Positions 9,112-18,507 of a stretch of DNA of 64,000 bases are shown piece after piece (positions within the stretch are counted from its first letter, which is position 1; every line of letters begins with the position of its first letter). The notes below the pieces were generated by a model. The model was not told the DNA's origin and made no database searches. It saw nothing but the letters and a program-made list of their open reading frames with translations. A program made the position numbers and the translations under genes. This stretch comes from Erysipelotrichia bacterium (GTDB taxonomy: Bacteria; Bacillota_I; Bacilli_A; Erysipelotrichales; Erysipelotrichaceae): positions 62,001-126,000 of the forward strand of contig JAAYOQ010000017.1 of assembly GCA_012520255.1 (NCBI GenBank). Reading direction: 5' to 3'.

Positions 9112-9780
9112 TTAACAAAAGAAACAAGGTAAAAAATAACAAAATCTTCCTCCACCACAGAAAATACAAAATAACTGCATTAGTAGATATGAAAGACATA
9201 ATCTATTTGATGAATAAGGTTGTGAATAGTGTGTATAAGAACGTCTATATCCACCCCTGTTAGACTTGATTTTATTTCTTGTTTGTTGATAAATCACATT
9301 GTCAGGTTCATAAAGGCAAGCTTTTTCAATATGTTCAACAGCGGTAATTCTATTACCAACGTAATATTGGGCAATGGCGCTGAGGTAATACCATCTGGCA
9401 TTTTTAACCGGTATATCTTTTAAAACATTAAGTGCCTGTTGATATTGGCCGTTTCTAAGAAAATTTTCTGCTACATCATAATCATCATAGCTGGTACTTT
9501 GTTGACGGTTGAAAAAATCAGAAAAGTCATAAAAAGTAAAAGGACCGTACTGATAGCCAGTGCGATTATTGTAATTGGTAGATTGCTGCTGATATTGATA
9601 GGCTTTCCCACTTTTAATGGTGTCGTAAGCAACATTTATTTCCTTTATTTTTTCAGCTGCATACGGATCATCAGGGTTTAAGTCAGGGTGATATTTCTTA
9701 GCTAAAGCACGATAAGCTTTGTTTATTTCTTCATCGCTGGCATTTCTACTGACACCTAATACCTGGTAAGGATCTTTCAT
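9112..9780 (-). CDS. J-domain (DnaJ-like) protein with Cys-rich hydrophobic tail
   Basis: The J domain is at residues 1-65 with the HPD motif at 31-33, so it should stimulate a DnaK-type Hsp70. A Gln/Tyr-rich linker and a TPR-like helical segment (about 105-165) follow. The last 30 residues are hydrophobic with six cysteines. It lacks the G/F and zinc-finger regions of true DnaJ, so it is a specialised co-chaperone. Its ATG overlaps the upstream stop (ATGA), showing translational coupling. Confidence 0.85.
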   Translation of the reverse strand: MKDPYQVLGVSRNASDEEINKAYRALAKKYHPDLNPDDPYAAEKIKEINVAYDTIKSGKAYQYQQQSTNYNNRTGYQYGPFTFYDFSDFFNRQQSTSYDDYDVAENFLRNGQYQQALNVLKDIPVKNARWYYLSAIAQYYVGNRITAVEHIEKACLYEPDNVIYQQTRNKIKSNRGGYRRSYTHYSQPYSSNRLCLSYLLMQLFCIFCGGGRFCYFLPCFFC

Positions 9781-10592
9781 CTGTTTACTCCCTTTTTTTG
9801 TCTTCTTTTAAATAGTTGATATTGAGACCAGATACCTGAATAGATAATATTATCTAAGATAGTTTTGTTTTCATTTAATTGAAGTTTACAATAGTAGTTA
9901 TCGCATTCATCCATAATTGATAATAACATTTCATAGTGATCATAGTTTTCTAATGCAACAAGTGGATTATATACTTCTTTTTTTAAATCTTTTTTAAAAT
10001 CAATAACTGCATCAACTAAATAGATAAATCTTCCTAAATGATAACCACAACCTTTTAGATTTTCATTATTGTTTTCTTTATCTAGTAAACTGGCCATAAT
10101 ATTACCAAAGGCATTACTGCCTAAGTCAGGATTTAAAATATTTTCTTTTTCAACATTAGTGATATAATTTAAATTATCTTTTATTACAGAAGTCTGAAAT
10201 GGATATTCTTCTTCAATATCTTTTAAAAATTGTTCAAGTTTATCGGCTTTAATTTTAGCTCTGATAGAATTATCATCATTAACGTCGTCAATATGTTTGT
10301 AATAACTTAAATAAATATTCATGCTGGCAGCATATTCAGTATATTCATTAAATACGGCCAGATGTTTTTTTATTGGATGAACTATACACCTTTCTTTAAC
10401 TATTTCATTAACTGGATTGTAGACATCAGTTAATAGCATGGCGACAAATGTTAAATCATATGTAAGGGTAGAAGCGCCAATAAAGCCATATTTATTTCGA
10501 AGTCTATTACAGAGTCCGCAATAAAAACTTCTATATTGATTCTTTTCTTCTTTGCTTAAAATATCGATATTAGCAATTAAATATCCAAACAT
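9777..10592 (-). CDS. DUF5685 family protein
   Basis: A 271-residue soluble protein that opens MFGYLIANI and carries FYCGLC at residues 23-28, the start typical of DUF5685 proteins, which often neighbour J-domain genes in Firmicutes. The mostly helical body has further conserved Asp/Asn stretches. No biochemical activity is known to me. It heads the operon from a good promoter at 10617-10645 with RBS GAAGGAG. Confidence 0.75.
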   Translation of the reverse strand: MFGYLIANIDILSKEEKNQYRSFYCGLCNRLRNKYGFIGASTLTYDLTFVAMLLTDVYNPVNEIVKERCIVHPIKKHLAVFNEYTEYAASMNIYLSYYKHIDDVNDDNSIRAKIKADKLEQFLKDIEEEYPFQTSVIKDNLNYITNVEKENILNPDLGSNAFGNIMASLLDKENNNENLKGCGYHLGRFIYLVDAVIDFKKDLKKEVYNPLVALENYDHYEMLLSIMDECDNYYCKLQLNENKTILDNIIYSGIWSQYQLFKRRQKKGVNR

Positions 10593-10616
10593 ATTACTCC
10601 TTCATGTAACGGTTAA

Positions 10617-10645
10617 AATATAAAGTATTTTTTGTTGATAGTCAA
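10617..10645 (-). promoter_or_regulatory. Promoter of the DUF5685 / J-domain / zinc-ribbon operon
   Basis: On the minus strand: TTGACT (10645-10640), 17-bp spacer, TATATT (10622-10617), about 25 bp before the start codon. Confidence 0.7.
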
Positions 10646-10672
10646 TATTTTGTTCAAGTTTTAAATATTGCT

Positions 10673-10703
10673 TACAAAAAAAGAGAGCATTAAATCCTCT
10701 TTT
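10673..10703 (-). terminator. Terminator of the NifU-domain operon
   Basis: Minus strand AAAAGAG (10703-10697) pairs with CTCTTTT (10685-10679) and is followed by a further T run. Confidence 0.7.
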
Positions 10704-10744
10704 ATTAATAATAAATTAAAGCGACATTTAAATTAATTATCAAC

Positions 10745-10975
10745 TCAATCTGTTAGCAGTACAACATCTTTAACTTCATCAACCTGATCCATGATATTGG
10801 CTTTAATAGTATTATTAAAAGTAATTCTTCTCATCGGACAACCAGCACAGGTGCCAAGCATACGAATATAAACTATACCATCAAGATAGTCAACAAACTG
10901 TAAATCGCCACCATCAGCTATAATGTACGGTTTGATAAGATTAATAATAGTTTTGATTTTTTCTATAGTATCCAT
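10745..10975 (-). CDS. NifU C-terminal-domain iron-sulfur scaffold protein
   Basis: A 76-residue stand-alone NifU/Nfu domain. CAGC (Cys43, Cys46) is the CxxC that binds a [4Fe-4S] cluster across a dimer for delivery to apoproteins, and DGGDLQFV precedes it as in the family. The start codon shares one base with the upstream stop. A likely client-delivery factor in a genome with a hydrogenase, RnfC-like protein and cysteine desulfurase. Confidence 0.88.
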   Translation of the reverse strand: MDTIEKIKTIINLIKPYIIADGGDLQFVDYLDGIVYIRMLGTCAGCPMRRITFNNTIKANIMDQVDEVKDVVLLTD

Positions 10976-11445
10976 TAGAATGCACCTGTAAACCAGATAT
11001 AATAAAGATATGAAACAATTAAACCCAGTATAACTCCGCCGGTAACTTCAAAATAAGTATGTCCTAAAACGCCTTTCATCTTATCCATATAAATTTTATC
11101 ATTTAGTACAATATTGGAACCAAATAAATCTTTTAAATCATCGATAAGTTTTTGAGTTACTGAAATATTTTTTCCGGCATAAAATCTGACATTGGCAGCA
11201 TCATAACAGACAATAACTGAAAAACATAAAGAAATATAGAAAACATTAGTATCAAAACCATCTGTCAACCCAATTGCCAGAGTTAGAGCTGATACCAGTG
11301 CTGAATGGCTTGAGGGCATATCACCACTGGAAAAAACAAGCCTTGGATTCCAATTTCGATGAATTAAATAGTGCCCTACAGGCTTTAATAATTGTGCAAG
11401 TATGCAGGCTGATGCGGCGGCAACAGGCACATAAAACTTATTCAT
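10975..11445 (-). CDS. Divergent PAP2 family (DUF212) membrane protein
   Basis: A 156-residue integral membrane protein. SGDMPSSHSALVSAL and the later GHTYFEVTGG element match the divergent PAP2 (acid phosphatase/VanZ-related) family, found in bacteria and plants and of unknown substrate. RBS AGGGTGAT. Co-transcribed with the NifU-domain gene; a functional link between them is not obvious. Confidence 0.85.
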   Translation of the reverse strand: MNKFYVPVAAASACILAQLLKPVGHYLIHRNWNPRLVFSSGDMPSSHSALVSALTLAIGLTDGFDTNVFYISLCFSVIVCYDAANVRFYAGKNISVTQKLIDDLKDLFGSNIVLNDKIYMDKMKGVLGHTYFEVTGGVILGLIVSYLYYIWFTGAF

Positions 11446-11505
11446 ATAATCACCCTAATCAATTATATTATTTTGTTTGACAAAATACAATTATCAGAAT
11501 TGATA

Positions 11506-11514
11506 TGGTATAAT
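11506..11514 (+). promoter_or_regulatory. Extended -10 promoter of the S1-domain/pgi operon
   Basis: TGG-TATAAT at 11506-11514, 17 bp before the start. A TTGACA at 11477-11482 is 26 bp upstream of the -10, too far to be its -35, so the extended -10 probably carries the promoter. Confidence 0.6.
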
Positions 11515-11531
11515 GTTTTAAGAGGATATAA

Positions 11532-11882
11532 ATGTATAAGATAGGACAGGTTGTACAGGGAATGATTACAGCAATTAAGCCATATGGTGCATTTGTCAAA
11601 GTTGATGAGAGAACTTCAGGCTTGATTCACATATCGGAAATTAGTGAATATTATATTAATGATGTCGCATATTTTTTCAAAAAGGGTGAAAAAGTGATCG
11701 TTAAAATAATAGATATAAACAAATATGGTCAATTGAGACTGTCATTAAAAGCCATTCAAACTAATAGAAAATATGCTGTTCCAACAAAAAAAGATATTGC
11801 TAAGATAGAAAAAATTGGCTTTAAATCTTTAAAAGAAAAATTACCTGTCTGGATAGAAGATGCATTAAAGGAGAAGGTATGA
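11532..11882 (+). CDS. S1 RNA-binding domain protein (YugI / general stress protein 13 type)
   Basis: A 116-residue protein with one S1 domain (about 1-75, GAFVKVDERTSGLIHISE) and a basic tail. This class (YugI, CvfD) binds RNA or ribosomes and affects post-transcriptional control. In B. subtilis yugI also lies near pgi, supporting the assignment. Its TGA overlaps the pgi ATG by 4 nt. Confidence 0.85.
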   Translation: MYKIGQVVQGMITAIKPYGAFVKVDERTSGLIHISEISEYYINDVAYFFKKGEKVIVKIIDINKYGQLRLSLKAIQTNRKYAVPTKKDIAKIEKIGFKSLKEKLPVWIEDALKEKV

Positions 11883-13153
11883 TTAGATTAGATTATTCGC
11901 ACGCTTTATTAAAAGAAGACATTTTTGATTATCAGGCTAGAGTTGACGAAATTCACGAAACGATCGTTAACAGGACAGCTAAGGGCAGTGACTTTTTAGG
12001 TTGGGTTGACTGGCCGGTTAATTATGACAAAGAAGAGTTTAAGCGAGTCAAAGAGGTTGCTGAGGAAATCAGAGAAAGAGCTGATGTACTATTAGTTTGT
12101 GGTATTGGAGGTTCATATTTAGGAGCTAGAAGTGCTATTGAAATGATGAATGGTTTGTATGACGATGATAAAGTTGAAATCATTTATGTCGGCAACACTG
12201 TTTCAGCTACTTATATTCAACAAGTTTTAAATCATATTAAAGGAAAGAGTATTTATTTAAACGTTATCTCAAAATCTGGCTCAACAACTGAAACTGCAAT
12301 AGCTTTCAGAATTTATCAGCAATATGTGGAAGAAGTTTATGGTTTAGAAGAGAGTAAAAAGAGAATTATAGCTACTACTGATAAGAATAAGGGAACATTA
12401 AACAACTTAGCTAAAATCAAAGGTTATAGAATGTTTGTTATTCCAGATGATATTGGTGGAAGATATTCTGTATTTACAGCTGTTGGTTTACTTCCGATTG
12501 CCGCAGCGGGCTTAGATATTGATAAACTTATGGCGGGCTGTCAGAAAGCCAGAGAAGATTTTTCTACTAGTGATTTAAGCAAGAATACAGCTTATCAGTA
12601 TGCAGTCTTAAGAAGAATGATGGAAAAGCAAGGCAAAAGTGCAGAGTTCTTTGTTACTTATGAACCACATTTAGCAATGATTGCTGAATGGTGGAAACAA
12701 TTATATGGTGAATCAGAAGGTAAAGAAGGCAAAGGTATATTACCTGCTTCGGTTAACTTTACAACTGATTTACACTCAATGGGTCAATTCATTCAAGAAG
12801 GCTTGAAATGTTTCTATGAAACCGTATTGATAATTGAAAATCCAGCTCTTGATGTAGTTTTCCCATCTTGTAAAGATGATTTAGATAATATGAACTATTT
12901 AGCTGGCAAAAATGTCAATTGGGTAAATCAGATGGCATTTGAAGGAACACTTGCAGCACATGTTGAAGAAGGAGAAGTGCCAAATATTGTTTTATATTTA
13001 AAGGATACCAGTGAGTTTAGCTATGGTTATATGATTTATTTCTTCTTTATTGCTTGTGCAATGACGGTATTGATGCTGGATGTCAATCCATTCAATCAGC
13101 CAGGAGTAGAAGTGTACAAGAAAAATATGTTCAAGTTATTAGGAAAAGAGTAA
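11879..13153 (+). CDS. pgi: Glucose-6-phosphate isomerase
   Basis: A 424-residue glycolytic enzyme interconverting glucose-6-phosphate and fructose-6-phosphate. Visible are the phosphate-binding SKSGSTTET loop, DDIGGRYSVFT, and TDLHSMGQ near the C-terminal third, typical of short bacterial Pgi. Translationally coupled to the S1-domain gene and closely followed by the RnfC-like gene. Confidence 0.96.
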   Translation: MIRLDYSHALLKEDIFDYQARVDEIHETIVNRTAKGSDFLGWVDWPVNYDKEEFKRVKEVAEEIRERADVLLVCGIGGSYLGARSAIEMMNGLYDDDKVEIIYVGNTVSATYIQQVLNHIKGKSIYLNVISKSGSTTETAIAFRIYQQYVEEVYGLEESKKRIIATTDKNKGTLNNLAKIKGYRMFVIPDDIGGRYSVFTAVGLLPIAAAGLDIDKLMAGCQKAREDFSTSDLSKNTAYQYAVLRRMMEKQGKSAEFFVTYEPHLAMIAEWWKQLYGESEGKEGKGILPASVNFTTDLHSMGQFIQEGLKCFYETVLIIENPALDVVFPSCKDDLDNMNYLAGKNVNWVNQMAFEGTLAAHVEEGEVPNIVLYLKDTSEFSYGYMIYFFFIACAMTVLMLDVNPFNQPGVEVYKKNMFKLLGKE

Positions 13154-13156
13154 TTT

Positions 13157-14431
13157 GTGTTTAAAGGTTATACCATCTTAAAAGAGAAAAAGGTTGAATA
13201 TCCAGGATATTTAAAAGAAACAAAACCTTCTTTTGAGATGGTTTTTCCTTTGGCTACTAATCAATCGGTTAGATCAGTATGTACAGTTAATATAGGTGAC
13301 AAGGTAAAAATAGGAACACTGCTTGGTTATTGTGATGAAGATATCTATGTTCCTTTTTACAGCAGTGTTTCAGGAACAGTAACCGGCTTTAGAATGCTGC
13401 AATATTGTACTGGCCAACAAGTAAAACATGTGGTAGTTGAAAATGATTTTAAAGATGAAAAACAGTTAATTTTTAATCCTTTTGATTTTAATTTATTAAA
13501 TCGTAATCAGCTGATCGAAAAGGCTAAACTATCAGGGCTGGTTGGCTTATCTGGAGCAGGTTTTGCATTATATGGCAAGTATTTAAGTGAGAATATTGAT
13601 ACTTTGATAATCAATGGTATTGAATGTGAGGGTTATTTAAGTAGTGATTATGTCAATGTATTAGAAAATGTTGATGATTTAATGTCAGGGATACTTATTT
13701 TACAGAAAATGTCTAATGCTGAAAGAGTAGTTATAGCACTGAAGGAAACAATGAAAGATCAGATAAAACTGGTAAAAGATAAAATTGATTCAGAGGAAAA
13801 ATATAATCACATTGAATTATATGAAAGTTTTGATAACTATCCAGCAGGCTGGGAAAAGGTATTAACTAATAGAATAGCTCAGCGAGATTTTGAAGTATAT
13901 ACAACTGAGTGTGGAGTGATTGTTAACAATGTTTCAACAACCATTGCTATAAATCAGATTTTTAATACCGGTTTACCATTAACAGAAAAGATTTTAACTA
14001 TTGCCGGAGATGGCATCTGTAAAAATGAAATTATTAAAGTCAGAATTGGCACAATGGTAGATGAAATTATCAAAGATAATTTAAAATATGAAACTGAAGA
14101 AGTTGATATTCTATGTGGTGGTTCTATAATGGGGGTTAAGATGGACAGTGCTGATTTTCCGATAGCCGATCCATATAATGGTATAACAGTATTAAAGAAA
14201 ATCAATATAGTTGAAAAACCATGTAAAAAAGGTTGTACTATCTGCAATGATGGATGTTATCTGAAGTTAGATGTTTTGAAGTTATTACAGGTCTGTAGAG
14301 AAAATGATTTAAAAAAAGCTCAAGAATACAATGTATTACAATGTGTTGAATGTGGAATTTGCACTTATGACTGTCCAAGTAACATTGATGTAAGAGAATA
14401 TATTCGTAAAGTGAAGTATCAATTGATATGA
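13157..14431 (+). CDS. RnfC-like iron-sulfur flavoprotein (orphan)
   Basis: A 424-residue protein resembling the RnfC subunit of the Rnf membrane oxidoreductase: N-terminal barrel-sandwich segment (VNIGDKVKIGTLLG), NADH/FMN-type fold (LSGAGFALYGK, NGIECEGYL), SLBB-like part and a C-terminal ferredoxin domain. That domain has an atypical C-x3-C-x2-C-x3-C set (KPCKKGCTICNDGCYLK) and a classical C-x2-C-x2-C-x3-CP set. No other rnf gene is nearby. It starts at GTG 13157, 3 nt after pgi. Its electron partner is unknown. Confidence 0.8.
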   Translation: MFKGYTILKEKKVEYPGYLKETKPSFEMVFPLATNQSVRSVCTVNIGDKVKIGTLLGYCDEDIYVPFYSSVSGTVTGFRMLQYCTGQQVKHVVVENDFKDEKQLIFNPFDFNLLNRNQLIEKAKLSGLVGLSGAGFALYGKYLSENIDTLIINGIECEGYLSSDYVNVLENVDDLMSGILILQKMSNAERVVIALKETMKDQIKLVKDKIDSEEKYNHIELYESFDNYPAGWEKVLTNRIAQRDFEVYTTECGVIVNNVSTTIAINQIFNTGLPLTEKILTIAGDGICKNEIIKVRIGTMVDEIIKDNLKYETEEVDILCGGSIMGVKMDSADFPIADPYNGITVLKKINIVEKPCKKGCTICNDGCYLKLDVLKLLQVCRENDLKKAQEYNVLQCVECGICTYDCPSNIDVREYIRKVKYQLI

Positions 14432-14937
14432 AAGTAAATAATAAAGAATACAAAATTATTAAATTGTTGGGAAAAGGTAAAAGCGGATATTCCTATTTAG
14501 CTTGTTGTGAAGATGTTTTCTATACACTAAAAAAGATTCATCATGAGCCTTGTGATTATTATACTTTCACCAACAAAATAGAAAGTGAACTAAGAGACTA
14601 TCAAACATTATCAAAATTAAATATCCTGATGCCTGAATTAATTGATGTTGATAAAGAAAATGAAATAATTGTCAAAGAGTATTTAACTGGAAAGACAGTT
14701 TTGGAAAAAATTTCAGCTGATGAAGATATTAGTTTGGAATTAAAGTTAATTAAAGAAATAGCAGAACATTTAAAAAACAATAATATTAATATTGACTATT
14801 ATCCCAGTAATTTCATTTTACAAAGTAATCGACTTTATTATGTCGATTATGAATGTAATGAGTACATGGTTCAATATGATTTCGATAACTGGGGAATAAA
14901 ATATTGGTTCAAGTCTGAGGATTTGTTAGAAAAATAA
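14428..14937 (+). CDS. Miniature protein-kinase-like protein
   Basis: A 169-residue protein with a compact kinase-like fold: glycine loop GKGKSG (15-20), a candidate ATP-lysine in TLKKI (about 34-35), a catalytic-loop-like IDYYPSNFIL with Asp and Asn in the right spacing, and VDYE in place of DFG. The HRD His/Arg are absent, as in RIO/Bud32 and small aminoglycoside-kinase relatives. It overlaps the RnfC-like gene by 4 nt, so the two are translationally coupled. Substrate unknown. Confidence 0.65.
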   Translation: MKVNNKEYKIIKLLGKGKSGYSYLACCEDVFYTLKKIHHEPCDYYTFTNKIESELRDYQTLSKLNILMPELIDVDKENEIIVKEYLTGKTVLEKISADEDISLELKLIKEIAEHLKNNNINIDYYPSNFILQSNRLYYVDYECNEYMVQYDFDNWGIKYWFKSEDLLEK

Positions 14938-14985
14938 TATATCAACCATAGGCAAATAATATGATTAAAAGTAATAATATACGTA

Positions 14986-14991
14986 TATAAT
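14986..14991 (+). promoter_or_regulatory. Probable -10 of the membrane protein/galactokinase/PIN operon
   Basis: TATAAT at 14986-14991, 24-29 bp before the candidate starts at 15012/15015; the -35 region (GATTAA near 14963) is poor. Confidence 0.4.
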
Positions 14992-15014
14992 ATAGTTGTA
15001 TAGGAGGTGTAATG

Positions 15015-16607
15015 ATGCTTAAAAAATTTAAAGCTTACACATTAATATTATGGATTATTGGCTGGGTCATAGCTTATTATTTTCTTTTGCCACCAATTAA
15101 TCCGACCAATATTGGTTTCTGGATGTTCTTTTTACCAGCTTTGATTGGCCCAGTTTTTATTATTTATCAAACAAAAACTATCAGTAAAGGTTTCAATAAG
15201 GGGAAATCTTTATATCCAACCATAGTTGTTGGAGTTTTAATAGTTGTATATTTATTAGGGACGGTCATTTTTTCACCAATGTTTTCTTCAAAAATGTACA
15301 AAAATAGAATCCAGATAACTAATGGTTCATTTAAAGAAGATATACAAGAAGTTGATTTTAATAATTTACCATTACTGGATAAGGATTCAGCTCGCAAGGT
15401 AGGAGATAGAGTCGTAGGTCAAATTCCTGAACTGGTATCACAGTTTTCAGTAAGCGATGAATATTCTTTAATCAATTATAATAATAAGATTGTTCGTGCT
15501 ACACCATTGGAACATAATGGTTTTTTCAAATACTTAGCCAACCAGCAGGGGACTGCAGGTTATATTTTGGTTGACTGTACTACTGGTGAAGCTACTTTAG
15601 TAAGAACTGAAGATGGCTTGAAGTATTTGCCAAGTGCTTACTTCTTTCATAACTTAAACAGACATTTAAGATTCAATTATCCTTTCACCAATTTTGGGGA
15701 TATTTCTTTTGAAGTTGATGAACAAGGTGTGCCTTATTGGATAGTTCAAACAGTAAGATATACCTGGGTCAATCTGAAAAAAGAGGTAAGCGGAGTTATT
15801 GCAGTCAATGCGATTACTGGTGAAACTATTAAATATGAAATAAAAGATATTCCAGTTTGGATTGATGAAGTTTTTGATGCTCGTTTAGTTATTGAAGAAA
15901 TAGATTCATGGGGCAGATATCAGAATGGTTATTTAAATAGTATTTTTGCGCAAAAGAATGTTGTTCAAACAACTGATGGCTATACTTATATAACGATGAA
16001 TGACGATGTGTATATGTACACTGGAATTACTTCAATTTCATCAGATGAAAGTAATATTGGATTTGTTTTAGTTAATTTAAGAACTCATGAAGCAAGGTTT
16101 TATGATGTGCCAGGAGCAGAAGAATATAGTGCAATGGATTCAGCTACTGGACAGGTTCAAGAAAAGCAATATACAACTACTTTTCCATTGTTGATTAATC
16201 TCAATGGCCGCCCAACATACCTGTTATCTTTAAAAGATGATGCTGGGTTAGTCAAGATGTATGCCTTTGTTGATGTAATCAATTATCAAAAAGTTTCAGT
16301 AACTGATGCTTCTTTAGGCGTTAAATATGGTGCTGAGCAGTATTTAAAAATGATGGGTATCTCTAGTGATGAACCTCATGATTTAAGCAGTGCAGTTATA
16401 ACAATAAAACAGATAAGCGCTGTTGTTGTGGATGGGAATACATATTATTATATACTCAGTGATGCTGATGAAAAATATAGTATTAATGTGAGTGTAGATT
16501 TATCAATTACTCCATTTATGGAAATTGGAAAAAGCTATCATGTCGAGTTTTATAATGATGGACAGGTTAATGTGATAGTATTAATAAAAGAGAAGAGTTT
16601 AGATTAA
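15015..16607 (+). CDS. Large conserved membrane-anchored extracytoplasmic protein
   Basis: A 530-residue protein with three hydrophobic segments in the first 90 residues and a long beta-rich external part. Two related modules occur (GTAGYILVDCTTGEATLV and KKEVSGVIAVNAITGETI), reminiscent of PepSY-like repeats. I cannot name its function. ATG 15012 and 15015 are both possible; 15015 is 7 nt from GGAGG and preferred. Followed 15 nt later by the galactokinase-like gene. Confidence 0.65.
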   Translation: MLKKFKAYTLILWIIGWVIAYYFLLPPINPTNIGFWMFFLPALIGPVFIIYQTKTISKGFNKGKSLYPTIVVGVLIVVYLLGTVIFSPMFSSKMYKNRIQITNGSFKEDIQEVDFNNLPLLDKDSARKVGDRVVGQIPELVSQFSVSDEYSLINYNNKIVRATPLEHNGFFKYLANQQGTAGYILVDCTTGEATLVRTEDGLKYLPSAYFFHNLNRHLRFNYPFTNFGDISFEVDEQGVPYWIVQTVRYTWVNLKKEVSGVIAVNAITGETIKYEIKDIPVWIDEVFDARLVIEEIDSWGRYQNGYLNSIFAQKNVVQTTDGYTYITMNDDVYMYTGITSISSDESNIGFVLVNLRTHEARFYDVPGAEEYSAMDSATGQVQEKQYTTTFPLLINLNGRPTYLLSLKDDAGLVKMYAFVDVINYQKVSVTDASLGVKYGAEQYLKMMGISSDEPHDLSSAVITIKQISAVVVDGNTYYYILSDADEKYSINVSVDLSITPFMEIGKSYHVEFYNDGQVNVIVLIKEKSLD

Positions 16608-16622
16608 ACGGGAGGAAAATTT

Positions 16623-17900
16623 ATGAAGTCTAATATATTGAAACAGAGGATACAGGAAGGAAGATTTGATGATATACTGGTAGATTTATATCAGGATAAA
16701 TCTCAATTAGATTATCAAAGGAATAGATATATTGCGGCAATTGAAAAATTTGAAAAGTTGTATGGTGAAGATGATGTGAGTTTATTTTCAGTGCCAGGAA
16801 GAAGTGAAGTTTCAGGAAACCATACCGACCATCAGAATGGTAAAGTTTTAGCCTGTGCTGTAAATATTGACATGATTGCAGTTGCAGCACCAAACAGAAG
16901 TAATTTCGTTAATATTACCAGTGATAATCGCAAGTGTAATGGGATATTAATTACTGATTTAAAATTAAAAGAAGAAGAAAAAAGATCAACCAGATCACTG
17001 GTAAAAGGGGTTTTAAAGAGACTTGATGATGAAATGTATCGTATTGATGGCTTTAACGCTTTTATGACAAGTGATGTTGCTGTTGGCTCAGGGCTTAGTT
17101 CTAGTGCAGCATTTGAAACAATGATTGGCTATATTACTTCAGGTCTATTCAATAAGGGTGAAATAAATCCTGTAGTTATTGCTAAAGCTGGTCAGTATGC
17201 TGAAAATGTTTATTTTGGAAAACCATGTGGTCTGATGGACCAGGTGGCCTGTTCGGTTGGCAATTTGATTAATATTGATTTTGAGGATAATGACAATCCA
17301 AAAGTAAAAAAGGTTCAGGCAGATTTTTCTAAATCAGGGTACAGTCTTTGTATTGTAGATTCTAAAGGTTCGCATGCTCATCTAACAGATGATTATGCTG
17401 CTATTCCCTATGAGATGAGAAGTGTCTGTCAAGTATTAGGGAAAACCTTAGTAAGAGAAATTAATGCTGACGAAATTTTAGAAAATATTGATGAAATTAG
17501 AGAAAAATGTGGCGATAGAGCACTAATAAGAGCACTGCATGTTATCTATGAAAATGACAGGGTTGATGAGGCTGTCAAAGCATTAGAAGCAAGTGATTTT
17601 GATACATTTTTAGAAGTAATCAGACAATCAGGAAACTCATCATTCAAATATCTGCAAAATGTATATTCTAATCATAGTGTACAAGAACAATCTTTATCGG
17701 TTGCTTTGATGTATTCAGAAAATATTTTGAAAGATAACGGTGTCTGTAGAGTGCATGGCGGTGGCTTTGCCGGTACAATCCAAGCTTTTGTAAAAGATGA
17801 ATTTGTGCAAACATATAAAAGAGAAATTGAGAAAGTGTTTGGCGAAGGTTGTTGTCATGTTTTAAAAGTTAGAAAATATGGGGGAAAACAAATAGTATAG
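16623..17900 (+). CDS. Galactokinase-like GHMP sugar kinase with altered substrate site
   Basis: A 425-residue GHMP kinase. The galactokinase signature is recognisable as PGRSEVSGNHTDHQ (Arg60, Asp69), followed by the ATP loop VGSGLSSSAAFE (about 154-165), GLMDQ with catalytic-type Asp206, and C-terminal GGGFAGT. Canonical galactokinases have Glu in GEHTDY, where it contacts the sugar; here it is Asn66. No galT, galE or sugar transporter is nearby, so the substrate may be another hexose or derivative. RBS GGGAGG. Confidence 0.8.
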   Translation: MKSNILKQRIQEGRFDDILVDLYQDKSQLDYQRNRYIAAIEKFEKLYGEDDVSLFSVPGRSEVSGNHTDHQNGKVLACAVNIDMIAVAAPNRSNFVNITSDNRKCNGILITDLKLKEEEKRSTRSLVKGVLKRLDDEMYRIDGFNAFMTSDVAVGSGLSSSAAFETMIGYITSGLFNKGEINPVVIAKAGQYAENVYFGKPCGLMDQVACSVGNLINIDFEDNDNPKVKKVQADFSKSGYSLCIVDSKGSHAHLTDDYAAIPYEMRSVCQVLGKTLVREINADEILENIDEIREKCGDRALIRALHVIYENDRVDEAVKALEASDFDTFLEVIRQSGNSSFKYLQNVYSNHSVQEQSLSVALMYSENILKDNGVCRVHGGGFAGTIQAFVKDEFVQTYKREIEKVFGEGCCHVLKVRKYGGKQIV

Positions 17901-17909
17901 AGGTGAAAG

Positions 17910-18476
17910 ATGACAGTATATTTAGTAGATTTTGAAAATGTAAAAAGTGATGGTTTATACGGAATCAATGACCTGTCTAAAACAGATGCTGTTTATATTT
18001 TTTATAGTGTAAATGTTGATAAAATTTCATTTGCAGTACATAAAAAAATTATTGAATCTAAAGCTGATATCCAAACTTTTAAAGTAGAAGTTGGTCATAA
18101 AAATGCTTTAGATTTCCAGTTATCAAGTTATTTAGGTTATTTGTTGAAAGAAGAGCCAGCCAAAGAATATGTTATTGTTTCCAACGATGCTGGCTTTGGG
18201 CCATTGGTAGCTTTCTGGAAAAAGAGAAACTTCAATGTAATTTTGGCAACTGATTTAACAAAACTGAATCAGAAACAGAAGTATGCAAAATTATATAATC
18301 AGGTCAGAGGTTTAGTAGATGACAGAGACCAGGCAAAATTATTGACTGATTGTATTTCAAAGTATAAAACCAAGCAAGGTATAAATAATGCTATTGTAAA
18401 AGTATATGGTACAACAGTAGGTGGAAAGCTATATAAGGCGATAAAACCACTGATTATGGACAAAAAAGGTAAGTAA
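17910..18476 (+). CDS. PIN/NYN-like putative nuclease
   Basis: A 188-residue protein with acidic residues in a PIN-like arrangement: VDFENV near the N-terminus, ALDFQLSSYLG in the middle and VSNDAGF later, the four-acid metal site of PIN and NYN ribonucleases. The C-terminal 60 residues are a basic helical extension. It follows the sugar-kinase gene by 9 nt. RNA cleavage is inference. Confidence 0.7.
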   Translation: MTVYLVDFENVKSDGLYGINDLSKTDAVYIFYSVNVDKISFAVHKKIIESKADIQTFKVEVGHKNALDFQLSSYLGYLLKEEPAKEYVIVSNDAGFGPLVAFWKKRNFNVILATDLTKLNQKQKYAKLYNQVRGLVDDRDQAKLLTDCISKYKTKQGINNAIVKVYGTTVGGKLYKAIKPLIMDKKGK

Positions 18477-18507
18477 ATGAAATAGCTTTCAAAAAAATGC
18501 TAATTTA

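Noticed and set aside
9229-9681. Two plus-strand frames opposite the J-domain gene
   Set aside because: Composition follows from the opposite strand; no ribosome sites and no family resemblance.
13157-14431. A full Rnf complex
   Set aside because: Only an RnfC-like gene is present; no RnfA, B, D, E or G lies within reach.
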